Assembly: GCA_034519515.1 (NCBI GenBank)
Contig: JAXHOK010000041.1
Span: 1-64,000 of the forward strand
DNA from: Arcicella sp034519515
GTDB taxonomy: Bacteria > Bacteroidota > Bacteroidia > Cytophagales > Spirosomataceae
DNA: 64,000 bases
Direction of reading: 5' to 3'
The notes beneath the pieces are model-generated. The model was not told the origin of the DNA and did no database searches. It saw only the letters and a program-made list of their open reading frames with translations. A program made the translations under genes and the position numbers. Positions 9,047-16,713 of the stretch are shown piece by piece; position 1 is the first letter of the stretch; every line of letters starts with the position of its first letter.

Positions 9047-9202
9047 CCTTATCAGAGTAAAGGAAAGGCACAATTAGAAAGTATTTATCTTAATGATGGT
9101 AGTGAGATTTCTGCCTCAACGGTGGGCGTGTTGTACAAGGATAAATTGTTGATTGGGAGTGTGTTTGAGGGGTTTGTTTTGTTGAGGGATTTTGAGGAAT
9201 AG
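9047..9202 (+). pseudogene. C-terminal fragment of a paraoxonase/arylesterase-like protein
   Basis: The open stretch ends with EISASTVGVLYKDKLLIGSV and then FEGFVLL, which resembles the last blade of the paraoxonase (PON/SMP-30-like) beta-propeller, where a G-S-T-V...Y-K-G-K-L-L-I-G-T-V-F pattern precedes the C-terminus. A stop at 9044 and no matching sequence upstream show that the rest of the gene is gone. With the neighbouring broken gene it marks 8.6-9.2 kb as a site of gene loss. Confidence 0.55.
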
Positions 9203-9246
9203 TTTCAGTTACCCGCACCTTGCGGGTAACTAATTGAGGGGTTGAA

Positions 9247-10803
9247 TTAATGAGATACCAACCCATTCAACCTTTCAATAAAACTAATAATCCTTACTTT
9301 TTCTTGTTCAAAATAATCTGGAATTAAAGACAAGGCTTTTTGATAATTATCTAAGGCTTGACTCCATTTTTTTTGTATTTCATATACTAACCCTACTTTA
9401 TCATAGGCACTCCATGTTCCTTGGTTTTGCCCTGTTTTTTCATTCCAGTATATTACATTTTCGTAATTTTCAAGAGCTTTAATCCAATTACTTTGTTCAG
9501 TATATAAACTGCCTATTTGAAAATATGTAAACCCTAACTCATGGAACATCCCCGTCTGTTTCTTCATTTCAATAGATACTTGATAATTAACCAATGCTTC
9601 TACATATTTTCCCTGTGCTTGATAAACCCGCCCAATATGTTGATAAGTTGCACCTAACAAATCATTTCTTTTGCTTTTCAACTTCCATTCAAGTGCTTTT
9701 TGGTAGTTCTCTAATGCTTTTGTCCAGTCGCCAAATCTTTCAAGAATTGTCCCAATTTGGTGATATGTATTCCCTAAACGTTCAAACTGTTTATTTCTGG
9801 TTTTCCATTCAATAGCTTCATCATAATTTAATAATGCTAATGGAAAATTATTTATTTCAGAATATACAGTTCCTATTTGATGATAAGTAGCACCTATATT
9901 TACGGCTTCATTTTGCTCAATCATTTTTTTTAAGGCTTTTTCATACATCATTAATGACAAGTCATATCTTCTAAAATTTAGATGCAGAGATCCGTAGTCA
10001 AAAATTAATTTATTTAAATCATATCCTCTAATATTTAATTTTTCCGATAGTCCTATCGCATTTTCATAATACTTCTTCGCATTTTCATAGTCAAAATACT
10101 TGGCATACTCATCTGCCAAAAGACTGTATAAGTTCAATCTCTCCCTCATGGCTCTGCCTTTATCGGGGTCGTTTAAAGGAAGATGATCTAATTTATTCAA
10201 TAAACCATTGATATACTCTTCCCGAATGGGCAACTTTGCAGGTATAGGTTCTGGCTCAAGGCTAAGGGCTTTTTCTTGATATTTTTCGTCTTGTTTGAAT
10301 ACAAAAAAATTGGTTATCCAACTCCAAAGGTCGGGGGCTTGACGTTGAATTTGTAAGAAAAAATCATGGTCTCCCCACAAGATGGTTATGTAATTTGGTT
10401 TACGAAAAATCACCTCTCGTTCAAAATTTAATTGAGCAATAAGTCCAGAATCAATAATTTGCCCATTTTCAGAAGTAAGACGGCTATTTTCCAAGCCAAA
10501 AACATTTACGCAGTAGGTAATTCGCTCAGAATTAAGAATATGCTGAGGTGTTTTTTTTTGAAGCGTTTGTTGTAAGGATTCTACTTGAAAGGGCGTGAGG
10601 TCAATATCATAAAATTGATATTTAGGTAGTTTTTCTTTGAGTCTTTCTAAAAGTCTTTTTTGCAAATCATAATCCTCAACACTCATCATCACAATTGTAG
10701 GCTCTTTACGGTCTTGGAGCGTAAACTGGATTTCGTCAAGCAAATTTTCATTATAGGCTTTATTTAACTCAAAGTTCATTGGCATTTTTAAGATATTTTT
10801 CAA
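9247..10803 (-). CDS. TPR-repeat protein with N-terminal STAND-associated domain (partner of the ATPase)
   Basis: A 518-residue protein with no signal peptide. Residues 1-170 form a globular alpha/beta domain ending QRQAPDLWSWITNFFVF. An L-x-R-E...(P)-x-x-x-x-L-W segment followed by A-P-D-x-W-S-W is a pattern I associate with the region before the TPRs in bacterial STAND/NLR-like proteins. Residues about 195-518 are TPRs with a regular 40-residue period in the better-defined part (GATYHQIGTVYSE, GNTYHQIGTILER, GATYQHIGRVYQA, GFTYFQIGSLYTE), a spacing usual in ligand-sensing STAND proteins. The start overlaps the end of the ATPase gene by 35 bases; starts at 10785 or 10779 would shorten the overlap. 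Tight coupling suggests a two-protein machine, with this chain as sensor. No enzymatic effector domain is recognised in either chain. Confidence 0.8.
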   Translation of the reverse strand: MKNILKMPMNFELNKAYNENLLDEIQFTLQDRKEPTIVMMSVEDYDLQKRLLERLKEKLPKYQFYDIDLTPFQVESLQQTLQKKTPQHILNSERITYCVNVFGLENSRLTSENGQIIDSGLIAQLNFEREVIFRKPNYITILWGDHDFFLQIQRQAPDLWSWITNFFVFKQDEKYQEKALSLEPEPIPAKLPIREEYINGLLNKLDHLPLNDPDKGRAMRERLNLYSLLADEYAKYFDYENAKKYYENAIGLSEKLNIRGYDLNKLIFDYGSLHLNFRRYDLSLMMYEKALKKMIEQNEAVNIGATYHQIGTVYSEINNFPLALLNYDEAIEWKTRNKQFERLGNTYHQIGTILERFGDWTKALENYQKALEWKLKSKRNDLLGATYQHIGRVYQAQGKYVEALVNYQVSIEMKKQTGMFHELGFTYFQIGSLYTEQSNWIKALENYENVIYWNEKTGQNQGTWSAYDKVGLVYEIQKKWSQALDNYQKALSLIPDYFEQEKVRIISFIERLNGLVSH

Positions 10804-12064
10804 GAATTGGATTGATTTTGATTGAACCTATACCATTGTATTTTAGTAATAATAAACCATAAAGCATTTCTTTCACTTTGGCTTCGGCAGGTTCAAAATC
10901 TCCATTCTTTAATATTTCTACATAGCTTTTATCAATGCTTTCACGCATGGTATTTCCTATTTCATCTACTACTTCCTCCACGATTTTAGCACTTATTTTA
11001 TGTACGCCTCTGGTTTTACGAATAGCTACATTAACGATTCTAAATAACTGACGAATACAACCACCAGAATAATCAATACATTTTTCGAGTGACTCTTTAT
11101 TTTCAAAAAAGGTATCTTCATCAATACGTTTGGTAATAATTTCGCAAAGAGCCGCACGGTGTGATGCTATTTCTGTCTTAATCATTGGCACTACATAACG
11201 ACTTGTAAAACGGATAGGAGATTTTTCTATTTGATAAAAAGCATCAATTCGCACACTCATAATCATATTGACATTTAGCCCAATGAGAACGTTAGCATCT
11301 TTTACGAAAAGAGATTCGTATTTTTCAAACATAATTTTTTCTGAGCCATCAATCACAAATAAAACATCTTGCCCTAAACCTTCGTCTTGAATATCTTTTC
11401 GGATGTCCGAAAGGTAATCATTCAGTAATTGTGTGAGATGTAATAAATTCTTGCGAGTAGCTTCACGAATTACTTTGGCGGTTTTAGTTTCACCTGCCAA
11501 AAGGTTTTTCAGAGAACCTCCAACCTTGAAGAAGTCAAGAAATCCAAACGAAGCACCAATCTCTACGCCAACTTCATCCTTGATAGATTCACTAATTTCT
11601 TTTTTAACCTCAACATCACTAAAAAACATTTTCGCTAAATCTTCAAGTGATTGCGTGTTACGAGTAATGCCTTTTTCTTTTAATTGGGTGATTAGTTTCG
11701 TAATAAGTAATACATAAAAATCTTCTGGTTCAAATCTTGAAATTTCTAACTCTTCCTCAATACTTATGAAAATAGAAAAGTATTTATCTGGATTATATAG
11801 TTCATGATGAAGTCGTTTAAGTTCTACTGTTTTACCAGAGCCAATATGTCCTGAAAAAATGAGTTTTACATACTCCTCTGTCAAATGAAAAGACCCATCA
11901 TCACCAATCCCTAAATCAAATTTAATTTTCGCAAGATATTCTTTACCACGTGCGTCGTCAAGGTTCACATAAAGTTTACTGGTAAAAATATTTTCTTCAA
12001 AAGTAGGCTCGGTTACGGCTTTTACTTCAAAAGGGTCACTTACTGGATAATTAAATTTAGACAT
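10769..12064 (-). CDS. P-loop (STAND/AAA-like) ATPase, first gene of the ATPase/TPR pair
   Basis: A 431-residue soluble protein. Walker A is GHIGSGKT (residues 72-79), Walker B is DVLFVIDGSEK (233-243), and DYSGGCIRQL (331-340) resembles the sensor-2 region of Orc/Cdc6-type and STAND ATPases. The C-terminus (LLLLKYNGIGSIKINPILEKYL) looks like the winged-helix end of such proteins, where an N-G loop precedes a N/H-P-x-x motif. Residues about 130-205 form an inserted helical segment with a Gly-rich, weakly hydrophobic stretch (VEIGASFGFLDFFKVGGSLK); whether it touches membrane is unclear. It is co-transcribed with the TPR gene. A defence or stress-sensing role is an inference from architecture; a regulatory ATPase unrelated to phage is possible. 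Confidence 0.8.
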   Translation of the reverse strand: MSKFNYPVSDPFEVKAVTEPTFEENIFTSKLYVNLDDARGKEYLAKIKFDLGIGDDGSFHLTEEYVKLIFSGHIGSGKTVELKRLHHELYNPDKYFSIFISIEEELEISRFEPEDFYVLLITKLITQLKEKGITRNTQSLEDLAKMFFSDVEVKKEISESIKDEVGVEIGASFGFLDFFKVGGSLKNLLAGETKTAKVIREATRKNLLHLTQLLNDYLSDIRKDIQDEGLGQDVLFVIDGSEKIMFEKYESLFVKDANVLIGLNVNMIMSVRIDAFYQIEKSPIRFTSRYVVPMIKTEIASHRAALCEIITKRIDEDTFFENKESLEKCIDYSGGCIRQLFRIVNVAIRKTRGVHKISAKIVEEVVDEIGNTMRESIDKSYVEILKNGDFEPAEAKVKEMLYGLLLLKYNGIGSIKINPILEKYLKNANEL

Positions 12065-12231
12065 TTGGTTATAATATTTTTATTGTAAAAGTAAAAAATA
12101 TTAATGAGAGTTCAATAGTGAACATGAATGTTCAATTTTGGAGTAATAAATATTTGGGGCTACATTACAAAAAAATGGAAGACGTATATTCTACATCCTC
12201 CACTTTCAAAATTTCTATATCATTTCAACCC

Positions 12232-14583
12232 TTAATTCTTCGCCCCCTGCACCGCATTCGGTTTCGCTTGTTGCTGCATTGGGTTTGGTTGGGCTGGGCG
12301 GTTTTGCTTGAATACTTGGAAACGAGTTGGCTCTTCTGGCTCACGGGGGAAGCTATTGGTTTTGGTGTCAATATCTGCCGTTTCGTAGAATGGGTCTAAC
12401 GTCCATTTTACCACTTTTTTATCGGTCGGAATCACCTTTTTGATTTCCTTATCATTCAATCGCCAGATTTCGGCAGGGATTCTTATTACTTCGTCAGTTC
12501 CGTCTTCATAATTCATTTTGATGATAACGGGACTTGGCAAACCACCCACGTTTTTGAGGTTCAGTACGTAGAAGTTTTTATTAGAATCTACCAATTTCTT
12601 TTCATCTTCTGATAAACTCGACATCGTTTGGTCGAAACGCTTTTTATCAGATTCGCTCGTGGCAAATTTATCATACGAATTATAAAAATCCTTCATGTCG
12701 GGATTCTCTTCTACCACCGTTTTAGCGATGTCTTTCTTGTTGCGTATGTTGGTAATTGTCTGGCGTTTAGCATCGGCACTTGCCTTGGCATTGGCGTTTT
12801 TCTTATCGGGAGCAAGGTTATCAATCCCAAACCATTCTACGTTTTCGATGGATAAATCCACAGGCTCAACGCCATAGAACCAGCCTTTCCAAAACCAGTC
12901 TAAATCCACACCCGAAGCGTCTTCCATCGTGCGGAAAAAATCTTGTGGCGTTGGGTGTTTAAATGCCCAACGGCGAGCATATTCCTTGAAAGCATGGTCG
13001 AATAATTCACGCCCCATCACGGTTTCACGCAAGACCGTCAAAGCCGCAGAAGGCTTGCTATATGCGTTTGGACCAAATGCCATAATATTATCCGAAGACG
13101 ACATAATGGGCATCTGTTGCGTTTTGTCAGTACGCATATATCCAACAATACTTTGCGGGTCACCACGGGTTTCAAAATCTCTATCCCACTCTCTTTCAGC
13201 GAGTTCCTCACAAAAAGTGTTCAAACCCTCGTCCATCCACGACCATTGTCTTTCATCCGAATTCACAATCATCGGGAAGAAATTATGCCCAACTTCGTGA
13301 ATAACCACGCCAATCAAAAAGTTCTTTGTTCCTTCCGAATACGTGCCGTCAGGTTCTGGTCTGGCTCCGTTGAAGGCAATCATTGGATACTCCATCCCTC
13401 CTACTGGACCATGAATTGACTGGGCAACGGGATACGGATAAGCAATCGTGTGCTTTGAATAAACCTTTAAAGTATGAGCCACCAACATCGTTGAATACTG
13501 CCCCCAAAGCGGGTTTGCTTCTTTCGGAAATGCCGACATCGCCCACACTTTTTTACCTTCAACATCCACTTGCATGGCATCCCAAAGGAATTTCCTTGAC
13601 CCCGCAAAAGCAAAATCACGCACATTTTGAGCCGCAAAAGTCCACGTTTTTTTACCCGAAGGTTTCCCTTTTTCGGCAGCCGTTGCTTCATCTTGCGTAA
13701 CAATCATCACGGGGCGGGTGGCGTTTTTGGCAGTCTCCAAACGCTTCATTTGTGCCGATGAAAGCACCTGAGAGGCATTTTGCAATTCGCCAGTTCCCAA
13801 CACCACAAAATCATTGGGGGCGGTGATTGATACTTTATAGTCCCCAAAAGGAACCGTAAATTCTCCCTGACCCAAAAACTGCTTGTGTTGCCAGCCGTTC
13901 ACGTCGTCATAAACGCACATACGAGGAAACCACTGAGCCATTTCATAAATATAATTACCATCTTTTGGGAATAATTCATACCCACTTCTGGCACGTGTGG
14001 CAAGGGCATCGGTAATATTGAAAGACCATTCTACTGAAAATGAGAAACTCCCCCCCGTTTTCAAAGGCGTTGGCAAATCAACCCGCATCATGGTTTCGTT
14101 GATGGTAAATTTTAGGGGATTTCCCATTTTATCTTTTACCGAAAGAATATTATAACCATATTCTTTTTTCTTCAAAACATTGGCGGCTGCATCCAAACGC
14201 CCAAAAGTAGTTCTTTCCGTTACAGACGACGTGGACGTCAATTGAGCAATTCCGTTTTTCTTGAAATTGTTTTGGTCTAATTGCAACCACAAATACCGCA
14301 ATTCATCGGGCGAAAAGTTTTTGTAGGTAATCACCTCCGAAGCCGTCATAGATTGATTTTGGTCGTCCAATTCTGCCTTAATGTCGTAGTCGGCACGATT
14401 TTGCCAATAGTCTTTTCCAGGAGCTCCCGAAGCCGCACGGTAGGAGTTGGGCGTTGGTAAAGTATTACCCAATTGCTCAAAGCGATTATTGCTATTATAT
14501 TGACTGGCAGGCTGTTGAGCCTGCAATGATGCGTTTTGGAACAGTAAAATTCCAAAACCCAAAGCGAAGAGTTTTTTTGTCAT
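12232..14583 (-). CDS. Secreted M1 family zinc aminopeptidase
   Basis: A 783-residue protein with a signal peptide (MTKKLFALGFGILLFQNASLQAQ). The substrate-binding motif appears as GGMEYP (395-400) in place of GAMEN, and the zinc site is HEVGH (429-433) with the third ligand Glu at 452 (WMDEGLNTFCEE). The N-terminal beta domain (about 60-270) and helical C-terminal region match M1 peptidases. A charged Lys/Asp stretch (about 600-660) and a Gln/Pro-rich tail follow. It probably removes N-terminal residues from peptides in the periplasm or outside. It ends 167 bases before the ATPase gene and is likely a separate unit. No T9SS C-terminal domain is evident. Confidence 0.93.
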   Translation of the reverse strand: MTKKLFALGFGILLFQNASLQAQQPASQYNSNNRFEQLGNTLPTPNSYRAASGAPGKDYWQNRADYDIKAELDDQNQSMTASEVITYKNFSPDELRYLWLQLDQNNFKKNGIAQLTSTSSVTERTTFGRLDAAANVLKKKEYGYNILSVKDKMGNPLKFTINETMMRVDLPTPLKTGGSFSFSVEWSFNITDALATRARSGYELFPKDGNYIYEMAQWFPRMCVYDDVNGWQHKQFLGQGEFTVPFGDYKVSITAPNDFVVLGTGELQNASQVLSSAQMKRLETAKNATRPVMIVTQDEATAAEKGKPSGKKTWTFAAQNVRDFAFAGSRKFLWDAMQVDVEGKKVWAMSAFPKEANPLWGQYSTMLVAHTLKVYSKHTIAYPYPVAQSIHGPVGGMEYPMIAFNGARPEPDGTYSEGTKNFLIGVVIHEVGHNFFPMIVNSDERQWSWMDEGLNTFCEELAEREWDRDFETRGDPQSIVGYMRTDKTQQMPIMSSSDNIMAFGPNAYSKPSAALTVLRETVMGRELFDHAFKEYARRWAFKHPTPQDFFRTMEDASGVDLDWFWKGWFYGVEPVDLSIENVEWFGIDNLAPDKKNANAKASADAKRQTITNIRNKKDIAKTVVEENPDMKDFYNSYDKFATSESDKKRFDQTMSSLSEDEKKLVDSNKNFYVLNLKNVGGLPSPVIIKMNYEDGTDEVIRIPAEIWRLNDKEIKKVIPTDKKVVKWTLDPFYETADIDTKTNSFPREPEEPTRFQVFKQNRPAQPNPMQQQAKPNAVQGAKN

Positions 14584-14627
14584 TTTTAGTTTTTAGATGA
14601 AACGGTGATTTCATGAGGGATTGATTA

Positions 14628-14793
14628 AGAAGCCGTTTTAAAATATCTTGCGACAAATTCTGATTGTCTTATTCCGACTATCGAAACCATATTTTTTACA
14701 CAAGATACGCTGTATATTCCTTAAAAAAATATGATTCCGCTACTCAAAAAATACCATCAGACTTTATTCAGAATATATTTTAAAACGGCTTCT
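14628..14793. mobile_element. MITE copy 1 (166 bp)
   Basis: It is bounded by inverted repeats AGAAGCCGTTTTAAAATAT and its complement, flanked by TA on both sides, and has no coding capacity. It differs from copy 2 at only about three interior positions, so both moved recently. TA target duplication and terminal structure suggest mobilisation in trans by a Tc1/IS630-like transposase, none of which is present in this window. It sits between the divergent M1 peptidase and WYL regulator genes. Confidence 0.85.
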
Positions 14794-14951
14794 TAGTGTT
14801 ATTTACACTTTCATACCCTTTGAAATAGCAATTTACTAAAAAAAAACGATGTTGAAGAATGGGTTTGGGATGATTGGTTTGTAAGAGTAAAAACCTAAAT
14901 TGAAATTTCTTGTAAAATTCGTAACTTGTGGATAATAAAATATCAAATCTT

Positions 14952-16066
14952 ATGAACCGAATAGACCGAGTAACTGCCATTCTGATTCACTTGCAATCTC
15001 GCAAAATTGTAAAAGCCCAAGATATTGCCGAACGCTTTGACATCAGTTTGCGAACCGTTTATCGAGACATTCGCACGTTGGAAGAAGCAGGAATTCCACT
15101 CATTGGCGAAGCGGGCGTAGGTTATAGCATGATGGACGGATACAGACTTCCACCCGTAATGTTTACGAAGGAAGAAGCCACGGCTTTTTTGACGGCTGAA
15201 AAGATGGTTGAAAAACTAACTGACCCCTCTACGCAGGCAAGTTATAAATCTGCGATGTATAAAGTGAGAGCGGTTTTGCGGACTTCCGAAAAGAATTATT
15301 TAGAAAATATTGAGGACTATATCCAAGTGCATGAGACTTCATCTTTACCCAAAAATCGCCACGAGAACCTTAATTTACAGGATATTTTAAAAAGTATTTC
15401 CGAAAAAAATGTCTTAGAAGCCGTTTTAAAATATCTTACGACAAATTCTGATTGTCTTATTCTGACTATCGAAACCATATTTTTTACACAAGATACGCTG
15501 TATATTCCTTAAAAAAATATGATTCCGCTACTCAAAAAATACAATCAGACTTTATTCAGAATATATTTTAAAACGGCTTCTTAACGATTGAATATTTTGC
15601 TCACCATTCCCAAGAAGATACTTACCGCAATGTTGAGCCGATTGGTATTTATTTTTCGGGAACGTATTGGCACTTAATCGCTTATTGCCAAATGCGACAG
15701 GATTATCGAAATTTCAGGATTGATAGAATTACCCAGATAAACGTTACTCCAATCAGTTTTCAACAAGAACACCCCTCTTTAAAATCCTATTTATCCCAAA
15801 TTTCAACCGAAGAAAAACTGCACACCATCATCATCAAAATTGAAAAAAGTGCCGTAAAATTAATGGGTGATGAAAAATATTACCGTGGCTTTGTTTCCCA
15901 AAAAATCGTGGACGAAAAAGTGGAAATGACTTTCCTGACCTCCTCAATTATGGGTTTTGCTCGTTGGTTTCTGTTTTTGGGTGATATGGCAGAAATTATT
16001 AGTCCTGACATTTTAAGAGACAAGCTAAAAGAAATTGCGGAGGGAGTTTTGAAGAGAATGAGTTGA
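14952..16066 (+). pseudogene. WYL-domain HTH transcriptional regulator interrupted by a MITE
   Basis: The ATG at 14952 (MNRIDRVTAILIHLQSRK) starts an N-terminal winged HTH (KAQDIAERFDISLRTVYRDI) and the linker typical of DeoR/WYL regulators. After ...ISEKNVL the frame enters the MITE at 15417 and stops at 15510-15512. Beyond the MITE it resumes as TIEYFAHHSQEDTYRNVEPI and GTYWHLIAYCQMRQDYRNF, the WYL ligand-binding domain, and runs to 16066. Removing the element plus one target copy gives N-V-L-T-I-E-Y in frame with no other damage. The allele is therefore a recent insertion knockout. An alternative start at 14928 is less likely. Confidence 0.9.
15417..15581. mobile_element. MITE copy 2 (165 bp), inserted in the WYL regulator gene
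   Basis: Same element as 14628-14793, lacking only the first A of the left terminal repeat. It is flanked by TTA at 15414-15416 and by TTA at 15581-15583 (TA target duplication). Host codons GTC TTA join to ACG ATT when it is removed. Its internal TAA at 15510-15512 truncates the host protein. Confidence 0.9.
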
Positions 16067-16092
16067 AGGGATGGTTGAATTTTACCGATAAA

Positions 16093-16127
16093 TTTGTAAA
16101 GTAGCTTTTAATATTTTAGTATATTTG
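16093..16127 (+). promoter_or_regulatory. Promoter of the first Uma2 gene
   Basis: TTTG at 16093-16096 and TATATTTG at 16120-16127 fit the Bacteroidota -33/-7 pattern with a 23-base spacer. The string TTTTAGTATATTTG is repeated exactly before the second Uma2 gene (ending at 19117). Confidence 0.6.
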
Positions 16128-16147
16128 ATAAAAAAATCAGAATCATT

Positions 16148-16651
16148 ATGGAATTAGTTGCAGAATTATTACATCCCGTAACCGCTATCGTAGAAGCTAA
16201 TTCTTACGAAATTGAAAGAAATAAACCCATGCCTAACCTTACTCACGGAGCTATTCAGCTCAATCTTGGATTTGAATTAAAATCTAAATATGGAAACCTT
16301 TTTCGTATTGCCAGCGAAGTTACCTTAGCTACTGTTCCTGATGGTACAACGCCTGATTTAGTGGTTTATCCCAAAAGAAATCTCAATTTTGTAAATGAAG
16401 TAGCCAAGCAAACAGAGGCACCTTTACTCACTATTGAAATTCAATCACCATCACAAAGCAATGATTTGATGATTAATAAAGCTTATCAATATTTTGAGTT
16501 TGGAGTAAAATCAAGTTGGATAGTTTTTCCAGCTTTGAAAGGAGTTGCCGTTTATACCTCCCCAAACGAATACGATTTTTTTCACGATAATGAAATTCTG
16601 AAAGACTCAAATTTGAATATTGAATTGGATTTGAATAAGATATTTGAATAA
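16148..16651 (+). CDS. Uma2 family (DUF820) putative restriction-like endonuclease
   Basis: A 167-residue protein of the PD-(D/E)XK fold. The active-site pattern is visible as TPDLVVYP (about residues 76-83) and then LLTIEIQSPSQS (about 98-109), the D...E-x-Q/L arrangement of this family, followed by SSWIVFPALK. It ends IELDLNKIFE, like its two relatives downstream. Cellular function is unknown; such genes are multicopy in cyanobacteria and Bacteroidota. It lies antiparallel to the efflux operon, 62 bases past the end of permease 1. Confidence 0.85.
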   Translation: MELVAELLHPVTAIVEANSYEIERNKPMPNLTHGAIQLNLGFELKSKYGNLFRIASEVTLATVPDGTTPDLVVYPKRNLNFVNEVAKQTEAPLLTIEIQSPSQSNDLMINKAYQYFEFGVKSSWIVFPALKGVAVYTSPNEYDFFHDNEILKDSNLNIELDLNKIFE

Positions 16652-16652
16652 A

Positions 16653-16712
16653 ATTCACGGTGAACGGTAAAAAGAAAAGTCGATAAATTCTCCCGTTCAC
16701 CATTTACCGATA
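16653..16712. repeat. Short CGGTGAACGGT-family palindrome between convergent genes
   Basis: ACGGTGAACGGTAAA and CCCGTTCACCATTTACCG face each other across about 25 bases. It occupies the gap between the Uma2 gene and the end of permease 1 and could end transcription from both sides. Confidence 0.65.
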
Positions 16713-16713
16713 A

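Noticed and set aside
8843..9246. Origin of replication or tRNA gene in the low-coding gap
   Set aside because: No DnaA-box cluster or cloverleaf could be found by eye; the gap is explained by two gene remnants.
13117..13700. Plus-strand ORFs of about 100 codons opposite the M1 peptidase gene
   Set aside because: They lie wholly inside a long, motif-complete gene on the other strand and have no start context or family features.
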